A stretch of DNA of 29,139 nucleotides from Terrimesophilobacter sp036833635 (GCA_036833635.1 DAITPJ010000015.1:1-29139), one strand, 5' to 3'. Shown: positions 1 to 8,369, numbered from the stretch's first letter. A program made the numbers and translations. Notes: generated by a model from the sequence alone, not told the origin.

Positions 1-61
1 GGCTTCGCCCGCTACTCAACCAGCGAGAACCACGCGGGCTTCACCCGCTACTCGACCAGCG
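1..61. repeat. two tandem partial copies of an intergenic repeat
   Basis: Two near-identical 25-base units lie at 1-25 and 37-61. Each reads GGCTTC(G/A)CCCGCTACTC(A/G)ACCAGCG, with two differences between them. They match the right half of the element embedded in leuC at 5002-5038 in the other orientation (CTACTCAACCAGC shared). The left copy is probably cut by the window edge. They lie just beyond the ddl stop, at the 3' end of the operon. Related elements of the form GGTTGAGTAG...GTATCGAAACC are, from memory, common between genes in Microbacteriaceae. Confidence 0.6.
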
Positions 62-85
62 GGCAATACCTCGCTCCGCCCGCGG

Positions 86-1180
86 TCACCTGACCGTCTC
101 GAGCCCGAGCTCGATGAGCTCGGCGATGAGGTCGGGGTAGCTGAGTCCGCTCGCGAGCCAGCACTTGGGGAACATCGAGATGGGCGTGAACCCCGGCATC
201 GTGTTGATCTCGTTGAGCACGAACCCGGATGCCGTGAGGAAGAAGTCGATTCGGGCGAGCCCTGAGCCCCCGATCACCTCGAAGGCGCGAGCGGCGATGC
301 GCCGAAGCTCCCACAACTCGCCATCGTTCAACTCGGCGGGGCACACAAGTTCGACGCCGGGGGCGTCCAGGTACTTGGCCGCGAAGTCGTAGAACCCGCC
401 GCCGCCAACGATGACCTCGCCGGCCAGGGAGACGCGCGGTTCCCCGCCGTCGCGGCCGCCCAGCACCCCGCACTCGATCTCGCGGCCGACGATGGCCTGC
501 TCGACGAGCGCCGTCCCGTCCTCAGCGAAGGCCGTCGCGAGCGCGACGTCGAGATCGTCCCAGTCGTCGACCCTGCTGACCCCGACCGAGGAGCCGGCCC
601 GAGCGGGCTTGACGAAGACGGGAAGTCCGAGCGAGCGGGCGCGCCCGCGCCACAACTCGCTGTCGCGCGCCCATCCGGATACCGTGATCGTCACCCACGG
701 CGCGACCTCGATTCCGGCGGCCTCGAGCACGGTTTTCGTGAAGTGCTTGTCCATGCCGAGCGCCGAGGCGAGGACGCCGTTGCCGACGTACGGCAGGCCG
801 GTGAGCTCGAGCATGCCCTGGAAGGTTCCGTCCTCACCGAACGGTCCATGCAGGATCGGGAATACGATGTCGACCGCGCCGAGCGAGCGCGTGGTGCCAG
901 AGGCATCCGTGACCGTGAGCTCCCGACTCAGCACGCTCTCCGGAAACCGCACCCGCGAGCCGTTGTCGACGACGCCCGGCAGTGCGCCGGGGTCGAGCCG
1001 GAAGCGGCCCGGGTCGTCTTGCTCGAGCACGAAGGCGCCGTCGCGCGTTACCCCGACGGGTATGACATCGAACCGGTCGCGGTCGATCGCGGAGAGCACG
1101 CCTCCCGCGGTCGCGCAGCTGATGGCGTGCTCGCTCGAGCGCCCGCCGAAGACGAGGGCGACCGTGGTCTTTGCTGCCAT
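86..1180 (-). CDS. ddl: D-alanine--D-alanine ligase
   Basis: Makes the D-Ala-D-Ala dipeptide with ATP in the cytoplasm, for the peptidoglycan stem peptide. The 364-residue product has the N-terminal VFGGRSSEHAIS motif, the ATP-grasp core (FVKPARAGSSVGVS), the omega-loop YDFAAKYLD whose Lys-Tyr pair is typical of D-Ala-D-Ala rather than D-Ala-D-Lac ligases, and the metal-binding C-terminal NEINTMPGF. Length is normal for the family. The ATG at 1180 lies 4 bases after the gpsA stop, so it is the last gene of the leuC-to-ddl operon and probably translated by coupling. An intergenic repeat lies just past its stop. M. tuberculosis also has ddlA beside gpdA2. Confidence 0.95.
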   Translation of the reverse strand: MAAKTTVALVFGGRSSEHAISCATAGGVLSAIDRDRFDVIPVGVTRDGAFVLEQDDPGRFRLDPGALPGVVDNGSRVRFPESVLSRELTVTDASGTTRSLGAVDIVFPILHGPFGEDGTFQGMLELTGLPYVGNGVLASALGMDKHFTKTVLEAAGIEVAPWVTITVSGWARDSELWRGRARSLGLPVFVKPARAGSSVGVSRVDDWDDLDVALATAFAEDGTALVEQAIVGREIECGVLGGRDGGEPRVSLAGEVIVGGGGFYDFAAKYLDAPGVELVCPAELNDGELWELRRIAARAFEVIGGSGLARIDFFLTASGFVLNEINTMPGFTPISMFPKCWLASGLSYPDLIAELIELGLETVR

Positions 1181-1184
1181 GACC

Positions 1185-2228
1185 TCAGTTCTCCGGTTGC
1201 GGTTCGTCGCTGTTCGACGTCAGGTGCGGGGCGATGTCCTTCGGGTTCATGGTACCGGCGAGCACCTCGGCGACCTGGGACACGATGGGCATCTCGACGC
1301 CCTTCGCCATCGCGAGTTCGAGGATCGGGGCGACCGACGCGAGTCCTTCCGCCGTCTGGTTCATCTGGGCGACGACATCCGTGAAGCTGTAGCCCTGCCC
1401 GAGCAGCCGCCCCGCGGTGTTGTTGCGGGAGAGCGGCGACTCGCACGTGGCGATGAGGTCGCCGAGGCCCGCGAGACCGGCGAGCGTCTCCGCCTTGCCG
1501 CCGTAGGCGACGGCGAACTCCGTCATCTCGACGAGCCCGCGCGTGATGATCGAGGCCTTCGTGTTCTCGCCATAGCCGACGCCGTCGACGATGCCGATCG
1601 CGACGGCGATGAGATTCTTGAGCACCCCGCCGAACTCGGTTCCGATGACGTCCGTGTTGACGAACGAGCGCAGATAGTCTGTGCGCGCGGCCATCGCGAC
1701 GAGCGTGGCCGTCTGGAGGTTCTCCGACGAGACGACGGATGCCGTCGGCTCTTCACGCGCGATCTCGAGCGCGAGGTTCGGCCCGGAGATCACGGCGACC
1801 TGGGCGGGGTCGGAGTGCAGCTCCTCGCGGATGACCTGGCTCATCCTGCGGGCTGTGCCGCGCTCGACGCCCTTCATGAGGCTCACGACGATCGCCTCGG
1901 GCGGGATGATGTCGCGCACGGCGGCGAGGTTCTCGCGAAGCGACTGGCTCGGAACAGAGATGAAGACCATCTCGGCACCGTCGAGCACCTCCTCGACGTT
2001 GGGGCTCGCCCACAGCGCGCGCGGCAGGTTGACGCCAGGCAGGTAGTCGCTGTTGCGCTTGGCCTGGGAGATCTCGCGGGCGAGCTCTGTGCGCCGGGCC
2101 CAGATGGCGACATCCGAACCGCCGTCGGCAAGCACCTTCGAGAAGGTCGTGCCCCAGCTGCCCGCCCCGAGCACGGCGACGCGGCGTGCACCAGGCTGCG
2201 GGAGGCGCACCGGCATCGTGTTGCTCAT
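1185..2228 (-). CDS. gpsA: NAD(P)-dependent glycerol-3-phosphate dehydrogenase
   Basis: Reduces dihydroxyacetone phosphate to sn-glycerol-3-phosphate, the backbone for phospholipids. The 347-residue protein has the Rossmann motif VLGAGSWGTTFSKVLADGG near residue 17, SLMKGVERGT, SGPNLALEIA, the substrate lysine region GGVLKNLIAVAIG, and GDLIATC. The start at 2228 is fixed by a strong ribosome site (GAGGAGAGATC before ATG). Its ATG overlaps the plsC TGA in an ATGA junction, so translation is probably coupled. Longer in-frame extensions upstream run through plsC and lack support. It sits between plsC, which uses its product's pathway, and ddl. Confidence 0.95.
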   Translation of the reverse strand: MSNTMPVRLPQPGARRVAVLGAGSWGTTFSKVLADGGSDVAIWARRTELAREISQAKRNSDYLPGVNLPRALWASPNVEEVLDGAEMVFISVPSQSLRENLAAVRDIIPPEAIVVSLMKGVERGTARRMSQVIREELHSDPAQVAVISGPNLALEIAREEPTASVVSSENLQTATLVAMAARTDYLRSFVNTDVIGTEFGGVLKNLIAVAIGIVDGVGYGENTKASIITRGLVEMTEFAVAYGGKAETLAGLAGLGDLIATCESPLSRNNTAGRLLGQGYSFTDVVAQMNQTAEGLASVAPILELAMAKGVEMPIVSQVAEVLAGTMNPKDIAPHLTSNSDEPQPEN

Positions 2229-2989
2229 GATCTCTCCTCGAAGCGGCCCGTCTCGGCCTGGCCCTTCCTGGCCGGGTCCCAGCGTTCGGCGGGCGGGGTC
2301 TCGCCGCGCAACTCGGCGAGCAGGTCGGTGATGGCATCCATGAGCAGGTCCGTGGCCTCGGCGAGCGTCGCCGTGTCGAGGGAGCGCCCTTCGAACCGTG
2401 AGAGGTCGACAGGGTCCCCGAACCGGATGCGCACATCCTTGCGCGGGAAGAGGCTGATGCCCTTGCCGTACCGCGGCATGATCTTCTGGGTGCCCCAGTG
2501 CGCGACCGGGATGAGCGGAACGCCCGCGGTGAGCGCGAGGCGCACCGCCCCGGTCTTGCCCCGCATGGGCCACAGTTCGGGGTCGCGCGTGAGCGTGCCC
2601 TCCGGGTAGACGACGACCACGAGTTCGTTCTCGACGAGCTGGTTGGCGGCCGCGAGCGGGTCACTCCCCCGCGAGCCCTGGCGCTCGACGGGGATCTGCT
2701 CCGAGCGTCGAAGGAACCAGCCGAGCACGGGAACCTTGAACAGCGAGGCCTTCGCAAGGTAGCGGGGTGCTCGCCCGCGCTTCCAGATCGCGACGCCGAT
2801 GACGACGGGGTCGATCTCGCTGTAGTGGTTGGGCGAGACCACGACCGCGCCGGTCGCCGGGAGCTTCTCGCCCTGCTCGATGCGGTACCGGCCCAGGATG
2901 TTCATGAGCGGCAGCAGGATCGCGGCGAGGACCCGGAATATCGGGGTCTTCTCCGATCGGGCCGCCCGTGGCCGGTCGCGTTTCGACAC
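2225..2989 (-). CDS. 1-acyl-sn-glycerol-3-phosphate acyltransferase family protein
   Basis: Predicted PlsC-like membrane-associated acyltransferase that adds an acyl chain to lysophosphatidic acid. From the GTG at 2989 it is 254 residues. The acyltransferase block NHYSEIDP (NHxxxxD type) lies near residue 50, EGTLTRD near residue 110, and PLIPVAHWGT follows. I chose GTG 2989 because it lies 7 bases after the murA stop with CGGCGG just before it; the longer frame to 3061 would overlap murA. A hydrophobic stretch at about residues 19-30 may anchor it. Its partner gpsA follows with an ATGA overlap, so precursor and acylation genes are coupled. Exact acyl specificity cannot be read from sequence. 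Confidence 0.88.
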   Translation of the reverse strand: MSKRDRPRAARSEKTPIFRVLAAILLPLMNILGRYRIEQGEKLPATGAVVVSPNHYSEIDPVVIGVAIWKRGRAPRYLAKASLFKVPVLGWFLRRSEQIPVERQGSRGSDPLAAANQLVENELVVVVYPEGTLTRDPELWPMRGKTGAVRLALTAGVPLIPVAHWGTQKIMPRYGKGISLFPRKDVRIRFGDPVDLSRFEGRSLDTATLAEATDLLMDAITDLLAELRGETPPAERWDPARKGQAETGRFEERS

Positions 2990-2996
2990 CCGCCGG

Positions 2997-4367
2997 TTAC
3001 CCCTCGATATCGAAGTCGGCGCCGAGGTCAGCGAGCTTGTCGGTGAAGTGCTCGTAACCACGGCGGATGAGGTCGAGGTTGCTGATGGTGGAGGTGCCCT
3101 CTGCGCTCAGCGCGGCGATGACATGGCTGAACCCGCCGCGCAGGTCGGGTACCCGGATGTTGCGGCCATACAGCTTCGTAGGCCCTGTGATGACGGCGGC
3201 CTGCTCGAAGTCGCGACGCGCGACCCTGCGGGGGTGATCGGGGAGCCCGTGCGGGTGCACGACGATGTTCGCGCCCATCTCGTTGAGCGCCTCGGTGAAC
3301 CCGAATCGGTTCTCGTACACGGTCTCGTGCACGATGGAGACGCCGTTGGCCTGCGTGAGGGCGACGACGAGCGGCTGCTGCCAGTCCGTCATGAAGCCGG
3401 GGTGCACATCCGTTTCGATCGTGACGGGCTTGAGCTCGCCTCCCGGATGGTAGAACCGGATGCCGCCCTCGTCGATGTCGAAACCGCCGCCGACCTTGCG
3501 GAAGACGTTGAGGAAGGTCATGAGTTCGGCCTGCCTGGCACCCGCGACGAAGATGTCGCCGTGCGTGACGAGCGCGGCGGTCGCCCAGCTCGCGGCCTCG
3601 TTGCGGTCGAAGAGCGAGCGGTGCGTGTAGCCGGTGAGCCGGTCGACGCCCTCGATGAGGATCGTGCGGTTCGGCTCGACCGAGATGATGGCGCCCATCT
3701 TCTGCAGGATGGCGATGAGATCCATGATCTCAGGCTCGATCGCCGCGTTGTGCAACTCGGTCGTTCCTGTCGCGCGCACGCCGGTCAGGAGCACCTGCTC
3801 CGTCGCGCCGACGCTCGGGTAGGGCAGGCTGATCTCGGCTCCACTCAGCCCGTTGGGCGCCGTGAGGTGGATGCCCTCGTAGCTCTTGTCGACGATCGCC
3901 CCGAAGGCGCGAAGCGCGTCGAGGTGGAAGTCGATGGGCCGGTCGCCGATGCGGCACCCGCCGAGGTCGGGGATGAACGCCTCTCCGAGGCGGTGGAGGA
4001 GCGGGCCGCAGAACAGGATCGGGATGCGGCTCGAGCTCGCGTGGGCGTCGATCTCCGCGAAGTGGGCGGTCTCGACGTTGCTCGGGTCGAGGATGAACTC
4101 GCCTGGCGTCTCTGTGCCGGTCACGAGCACGCCGTGCACCTCGAGGAGCCCGCGCACGACGGAGACGTCGCTGATATCCGGGACGTCGCGCAGCACACTC
4201 GGGGTCTCACCGAGAAGGGCGGCGACCATCGCCTTCGTCGCGAGGTTCTTCGCGCCGCGCACGTCGACGCGGCCGCGCAGCGGGTTGCCGCCACGGATGA
4301 CGATCGTGTCGCCGGCCAGGGTCACCTGCTCACCTGCCTTCCCTGGGTCCTTGACGATCGTCTTCAT
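2997..4367 (-). CDS. murA: UDP-N-acetylglucosamine 1-carboxyvinyltransferase
   Basis: Transfers enolpyruvate from PEP to UDP-GlcNAc, the first committed step of peptidoglycan synthesis. The 456-residue product has the substrate residues Lys40-Asn41 (GAKNLATKA) and the active-site loop GGCRIGDRP with Cys138, the residue alkylated by fosfomycin in this family. An Asp at this position would predict resistance; here it is Cys. About 20 residues precede the usual N-terminus (IVIRGGNPLRGRV), and the total is longer than the typical 420. ATG 4367 has AGGTG eight bases before it. It lies 15 bases after leuD and 7 before plsC, inside the operon. Confidence 0.95.
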   Translation of the reverse strand: MKTIVKDPGKAGEQVTLAGDTIVIRGGNPLRGRVDVRGAKNLATKAMVAALLGETPSVLRDVPDISDVSVVRGLLEVHGVLVTGTETPGEFILDPSNVETAHFAEIDAHASSSRIPILFCGPLLHRLGEAFIPDLGGCRIGDRPIDFHLDALRAFGAIVDKSYEGIHLTAPNGLSGAEISLPYPSVGATEQVLLTGVRATGTTELHNAAIEPEIMDLIAILQKMGAIISVEPNRTILIEGVDRLTGYTHRSLFDRNEAASWATAALVTHGDIFVAGARQAELMTFLNVFRKVGGGFDIDEGGIRFYHPGGELKPVTIETDVHPGFMTDWQQPLVVALTQANGVSIVHETVYENRFGFTEALNEMGANIVVHPHGLPDHPRRVARRDFEQAAVITGPTKLYGRNIRVPDLRGGFSHVIAALSAEGTSTISNLDLIRRGYEHFTDKLADLGADFDIEG

Positions 4368-4382
4368 GGGTTCACCTGCTCC

Positions 4383-4979
4383 CTAGTGCGCGGGAAGGGT
4401 TTGCGGCCGCCAGGATTCCCTGGACTTCTCGAATCGCGTGATCTGCGCCTCGTCGCGTAGCGTGAGCCCGATGTCGTCGAGACCTTCGAGCAGCCGCCAC
4501 CTAGTGTAATCGTCGATGTCGAACGGGACCGTGAGAGTTCCCACGGTCGCCGTCCTGGCCGTGAGATCGACGGATGCCGCCACTCCCGGCTGCGCTTCGA
4601 TGTGCGCCCAGAGCGCCTCGGCGTCGTCCTCTGAGATGGTTCCGGTGAGGAGCCCCTGCTTGCCGGCGTTCCCCCGGAAGATGTCGCCGAAGCGGGGACT
4701 CAGGATGGCGCGGAACCCGTAGTCGTGCAATGCCCAGACTGCATGTTCGCGGCTCGACCCAGTGCCGAAATCCGGCCCCGCGACGAGCACTGTCGCGCCG
4801 GCGTACGCGGGGTCATTGAGGATGAAGTCGGGATCCTGGCGCCAGGCGTAGAAGAGGGCGTCCTCGAAGCCGGTCTTCGTGACCCGCTTGAGGAACTCCG
4901 CGGGGATGATCTGGTCGGTGTCGACGTTCGCGTCGCGGAACGGGACGGCGACGCCCTCGACGACGGTGATCTTCTCCAT
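4383..4979 (-). CDS. leuD: 3-isopropylmalate dehydratase small subunit
   Basis: Small (swivel-domain) subunit that pairs with LeuC to isomerise 2-isopropylmalate to 3-isopropylmalate in leucine synthesis. The 198 residues match the usual length. Motifs are VPFRDANVDTDQIIPAEFLKR at the N-terminus and GPDFGTGSSREHAVWAL in the middle. The ATG at 4979 lies 2 bases after the leuC TAG, the usual close coupling of the two subunits. The next gene, murA, starts 15 bases downstream, so the leucine genes run straight into cell-wall genes. Confidence 0.96.
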   Translation of the reverse strand: MEKITVVEGVAVPFRDANVDTDQIIPAEFLKRVTKTGFEDALFYAWRQDPDFILNDPAYAGATVLVAGPDFGTGSSREHAVWALHDYGFRAILSPRFGDIFRGNAGKQGLLTGTISEDDAEALWAHIEAQPGVAASVDLTARTATVGTLTVPFDIDDYTRWRLLEGLDDIGLTLRDEAQITRFEKSRESWRPQTLPAH

Positions 4980-4981
4980 GG

Positions 4982-6451
4982 CTACACCGCCTCCGCTTGC
5001 GCTGGTTGAGTAGCCGACGAAGGCGGCGTATTGAAACCACCAGCGATGTCGTCAAGATCCCACGGCCCCGACAGCGTTCCGCGCACCGCGGTCGCGGCGG
5101 CGACGAGGGGCGAGACGAGGTGGGTGCGGCCCCCCTTGCCCTGCCTGCCCTCGAAGTTGCGGTTCGACGTCGAGGCGCAGCGCTCGCCCGGCGCGAGCTG
5201 GTCCGGGTTCATGCCGAGGCACATCGAGCATCCGGCGAAGCGCCATTCGGCCCCGAACTCCTCGAAGATCCGGTCGAGCCCTTCGGCCTCTGCCTGCAGC
5301 CGCACGCGCGCGGAGCCCGGCACGACCATGACGCGCACGTCATCCGCCTTCTTGCGCCCCTTGACGACGGACGCGAACGCGCGAAGGTCCTCGATGCGGC
5401 TGTTCGTGCACGAGCCCATGAAGACGGCGTCGACCCGGATGTCCTTCATCGGGGTTCCGGCGGCGAGATCCATGTACTCGAGGGCGCGGCGCGCGGATGC
5501 CTGCTCATTGGCGTCCTCGAAGCTCGCCGGGTCGGGGATCGTGTCGGAGAGCAGCACGCCCTGCCCTGGGTTCGTCCCCCATGTCACGAACGGCTCGAGC
5601 TCGCTTGCGTCGAGGAAGACCTCGGCGTCGAAGACCGCGTCCTCGTCGGTCGGGAGCGTGTTCCAGTACGCGACGGCCTCGTCCCAGTCTTCGCCCTTCG
5701 GCGCGTGCGGGCGGCCCTTGAGGTAGTCGTAGGTCGTCTGGTCCGGCGCGACGAGCCCCGCCCTTGCACCCGCCTCGATCGACATGTTGCAGATCGTCAT
5801 GCGACCCTCCATCGAGAGCGACCGGATGGCGCTCCCGCGGTACTCGAGCACGTAGCCCTGGCCGCCGCCCGTTCCGATCTTCGCGATGACGGCGAGGATG
5901 ATGTCCTTGGCCGTCACCCCGTCGCGCAGTTCCCCGTCGACCGTGATGGCCATGGTCTTGAAGGGCTTGAGCGGCAACGTCTGGGTCGCGAGCACATGTT
6001 CGACCTCGCTCGTGCCGATCCCGAACGCCATGGCTCCGAATGCCCCGTGGGTCGAGGTGTGGCTGTCGCCGCAGACGACCGTGACGCCCGGCATCGTGAG
6101 GCCGAGCTGTGGTCCGACGACGTGCACGATGCCCTGGTCGACGTCGCCGAGCGGGTGCAGCCGGATGCCGAACTCCTCGCAGTTGCGGCGAAGGGTTTCG
6201 ATCTGTGTGCGGCTCACCGGGTCGGCGATCTGCTTCGTGATGTTGATCGTCGGGGTGTTGTGGTCTTCCGTGGCGATCGTGAGGTCGGGGCGGCGAACCG
6301 GACGGCCCGACATCCGCAAGCCGTCGAATGCCTGCGGCGAGGTGACCTCGTGGACGAGGTGGAGGTCGATGTAGAGAAGGTCGGGGGCGCCATCCGCACC
6401 CTTGACCACGACGTGGTCGTCCCACACCTTCTCCGCCAGCGTCCTGCCCAC
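4982..6451 (-). CDS. leuC: 3-isopropylmalate dehydratase large subunit
   Basis: Aconitase-family 4Fe-4S enzyme subunit of leucine synthesis, partner of LeuD. The product is 489 residues. Cluster cysteines are visible in GSCTNSRIEDL (codons about 5391-5423) and in CSMCLGMNPDQL (about 5200-5240). The GTG start at 6451 is chosen because GAGGTGAGG lies just upstream and the N-terminus reads GRTLAEKVWDDHVV as in relatives. The family usually ends near RGTLSGPWDL. Here about 19 more residues follow, and 13 of them (GFNTPPSSATQPA) are encoded by an intergenic-type repeat at 5002-5038. First gene of the operon; a TAGACT box lies at 6506-6511. Confidence 0.95.
   Translation of the reverse strand: MGRTLAEKVWDDHVVVKGADGAPDLLYIDLHLVHEVTSPQAFDGLRMSGRPVRRPDLTIATEDHNTPTINITKQIADPVSRTQIETLRRNCEEFGIRLHPLGDVDQGIVHVVGPQLGLTMPGVTVVCGDSHTSTHGAFGAMAFGIGTSEVEHVLATQTLPLKPFKTMAITVDGELRDGVTAKDIILAVIAKIGTGGGQGYVLEYRGSAIRSLSMEGRMTICNMSIEAGARAGLVAPDQTTYDYLKGRPHAPKGEDWDEAVAYWNTLPTDEDAVFDAEVFLDASELEPFVTWGTNPGQGVLLSDTIPDPASFEDANEQASARRALEYMDLAAGTPMKDIRVDAVFMGSCTNSRIEDLRAFASVVKGRKKADDVRVMVVPGSARVRLQAEAEGLDRIFEEFGAEWRFAGCSMCLGMNPDQLAPGERCASTSNRNFEGRQGKGGRTHLVSPLVAAATAVRGTLSGPWDLDDIAGGFNTPPSSATQPAQAEAV
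5002..5038 (-). repeat. palindromic intergenic-type repeat inside the 3' end of leuC
   Basis: On plus it begins GGTTGAGTAGCCG and ends CGGCGTATTGAAACC, with GGTT/AACC ends and a GCCG/CGGC inner pair, so it can fold. The shared core with the window-start copies is CTACTCAACCAGC on the opposite strand. It lies in frame in leuC and is translated. Confidence 0.6.
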
Positions 6452-6505
6452 GTCAGCCTCACCTCAGACTTCCACCGCGCGGGGTGCGCGGAATTCGATC
6501 ATTCC

Positions 6506-6511
6506 AGTCTA
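6506..6511 (-). promoter_or_regulatory. putative -10 box for the leuC operon
   Basis: TAGACT on the minus strand fits the actinobacterial TANNNT -10 consensus. It would start transcription near 6499 and leave a leader of about 48 bases before the leuC GTG. No convincing -35 is seen. The leader is too short for an obvious leucine attenuator. Confidence 0.4.
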
Positions 6512-6656
6512 GGCGGCGCCCGGTGAGGTTGGCTTCTTCGGTCGAGCCTGCCGAGACCCCCACACCGCCTCGCGCCGAGGCTAGGATTCGAGGGTGGCGC
6601 CCACGATCGCGCCGCATCCGCGTGCCCACAAGGCCTGCCTCAAGGAGTTACCTGCG

Positions 6657-7712
6657 ATGACGCCCGATCAACTTTCGACCATCCCGTTCACGCACGAGAA
6701 AGTGCTCGTGACGACCGGCATCCGATCGGGGCTCGTGATGAGCGTCGCGGTGCACTCCACGAAGCTGGGACAGGCGCTCGGAGGGGCGCGCGTCTGGCAG
6801 TACGAGAACTGGACTGATGCCGTCGCCGACGCACTGCGGCTCTCGGCGGCGATGACCCTCAAGAACGCGGCGGCCGGGCTCAACCGTGGCGGCGGCAAGT
6901 CGGTCATCCACCTGCCGATCGGCACGGTGCTGACCGACGAACAGAAGCGGGACGCGATGCTCGACCTCGGCGACGCGGTCGAGAGCCTTGGGGGCGCCTA
7001 CATGACGGCAGAGGATGTCGGCACGAGCGCAGAGCTCATGGCGATCGTCTCCGAGCGCACAGAGCACGTCTGCGGCCTTCCGCCAGAGAAGGGCGGGGTC
7101 GGCGAGCCCGCGGATGCGACGGCGGAGGGAGTGCACGCGAGCATCCTCGCGACGCTCGACGCGCTCTTCGGTAGCAAGGATGTCGCCGGCCGGAAGATCG
7201 TCATCTCTGGCCTCGGCCAGGTCGGCGGGCGCCTCGCCAAGCGTCTCGCCGGTGAAGGCGCCGCCCTCACGGTCACGGATGTCAACCTCGCCAAGAAGGA
7301 GCTGGCCTCCTCGCTCGGCGCGACCTGGGTCGACGTTCCGGATGCGCACACGCTCGACGCCGACCTCTTCGTGCCGTGCGGCCTCGGCGGGGTGCTCACC
7401 CCCGAGGTCATCTCGGAGCTGCGCGTCAAGGGCGTCGTGGGTGCGGCCAACAACCAGCTCGCTCAGCACGAAGGTGCAGCGGAGCTCGCCGCACGGGGCA
7501 TCCTGTGGGCGCCGGACTTCGTCGTCAACGGCGGCGGCGTCATCTACCTCGACATGGCCATGCGGCCGGGGGCGGATGCCGCGGCGATCTCCGCGCGCGT
7601 CACCCAGATCGGCGATGTGGTCGCCACGATCTTCCGCGACTCCACCGCGAAGGGCATCACGACGCTCGAGGCGGCCGAGCAGCTCGCGGCGGCCCGGCTC
7701 GACGCGGCCTGA
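6657..7712 (+). CDS. Glu/Leu/Phe/Val dehydrogenase family protein
   Basis: NAD(P)-dependent oxidative deaminase of an amino acid, probably leucine, valine or phenylalanine, judging by its 351-residue length; hexameric glutamate dehydrogenases are about 420-450. Visible are TLKNAAAGLNRGGGKSVI with the paired lysines K69 and K81, TAEDVGTS, a Rossmann segment GLGQVGGRLAKRL followed by VTDVNL near residues 184-210, AANNQLA, and PDFVVNGGGVIY. ATG 6657 is chosen over the GTG at 6594 because AAGGAG lies nine bases before it. It is divergent from leuC, so a branched-chain amino acid interconversion enzyme sits next to leucine synthesis. Substrate cannot be settled by eye. Confidence 0.85.
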   Translation: MTPDQLSTIPFTHEKVLVTTGIRSGLVMSVAVHSTKLGQALGGARVWQYENWTDAVADALRLSAAMTLKNAAAGLNRGGGKSVIHLPIGTVLTDEQKRDAMLDLGDAVESLGGAYMTAEDVGTSAELMAIVSERTEHVCGLPPEKGGVGEPADATAEGVHASILATLDALFGSKDVAGRKIVISGLGQVGGRLAKRLAGEGAALTVTDVNLAKKELASSLGATWVDVPDAHTLDADLFVPCGLGGVLTPEVISELRVKGVVGAANNQLAQHEGAAELAARGILWAPDFVVNGGGVIYLDMAMRPGADAAAISARVTQIGDVVATIFRDSTAKGITTLEAAEQLAAARLDAA

Positions 7713-7726
7713 GCCTCTCGCACCCG

Positions 7727-7744
7727 TCACCTCGCGCGAGGTGA
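7727..7744. terminator. perfect 18-base palindrome between convergent genes
   Basis: TCACCTCGCGCGAGGTGA is its own reverse complement. As RNA it gives a 7-bp stem with a GCGC loop on either strand. It fills the 33-base space between the dehydrogenase stop (7712) and the membrane-protein stop (7746). There is no U tract, so a bidirectional terminator is only a suggestion. Confidence 0.4.
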
Positions 7745-7745
7745 G

Positions 7746-8369
7746 TCATCCGGCGTTTCCGGCGCCGCCCTGTGCAGGTTGAAGGGTAGTGGCAGGAGGC
7801 GTTCGCTTCTCCCACGCCCTCGCCGCCATGACAGGCACAAGAACTACTGCGATGAGGATCACGAGGTTCACAATGTAGGCAGCGAATGGCCATCCCAGCA
7901 GCGCGAAGGGGAAGGCAAGGAACAGTGCTGCGAAGGACACGACGAGCAGAGCCGCCCACACGAGTATGGCGAAATAGCCCCTTCCCCGGAAGGGGCGTGC
8001 GATAGCCCAGGAGAAGAACAACAGTGGCCCGCCCACGTTGAGAGTCAGATTGAAGGTGGCGAAGACGTCAGAGGCCACGAGGGCGGACGCCGCGAGGAGT
8101 ATGACGAGGATACCGAGCACCCCCGCCGCGATACGCCGGCCCGGCGCCGCACGGGAGCCGAAACCGGCAACGGCCGCAAGTGCACCGCTGAGGGCCAGTA
8201 AGGCAGCCCCGAGAATGGGAACCGCTCCGGTCCAGGCCGTGGAGGAATCCTCGTCGGCCAGGGTCTGCACGATGAGCAGGATGGTGCCGACACTGGGAAG
8301 CGTCACCGAGGCGAGATAGCTGACCAGCGTCAGGACGTTGAGTGTCGAACCAGCCTTATCCTGCAACAT
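7746..8369 (-). CDS. hypothetical multi-pass membrane protein
   Basis: Not recognised as a named family. From ATG 8369 (AGGGGAG three bases upstream) it is 207 residues, mostly hydrophobic. About six membrane segments can be drawn, roughly at residues 10-34, 46-68, 78-100, 107-120, 128-150 and 158-180, with a short polar tail rich in Pro, Thr and Gln. No signal peptide or catalytic motif is visible. By eye its codons are less GC-rich at third positions than those of its neighbours, which may indicate later acquisition. It lies downstream of terC on the same strand, but a 110-base gap with a hairpin suggests separate transcription. Confidence 0.7.
   Translation of the reverse strand: MLQDKAGSTLNVLTLVSYLASVTLPSVGTILLIVQTLADEDSSTAWTGAVPILGAALLALSGALAAVAGFGSRAAPGRRIAAGVLGILVILLAASALVASDVFATFNLTLNVGGPLLFFSWAIARPFRGRGYFAILVWAALLVVSFAALFLAFPFALLGWPFAAYIVNLVILIAVVLVPVMAARAWEKRTPPATTLQPAQGGAGNAG

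Noticed and set aside
1185..2573. 462-codon version of gpsA
   Set aside because: The extra 5' part reads through plsC in the wrong frame; ATG 2228 has a strong ribosome site.
411..2609. Plus-strand frame of 732 codons opposite ddl and gpsA
   Set aside because: Antisense GC shadow; ddl and gpsA are unambiguous.
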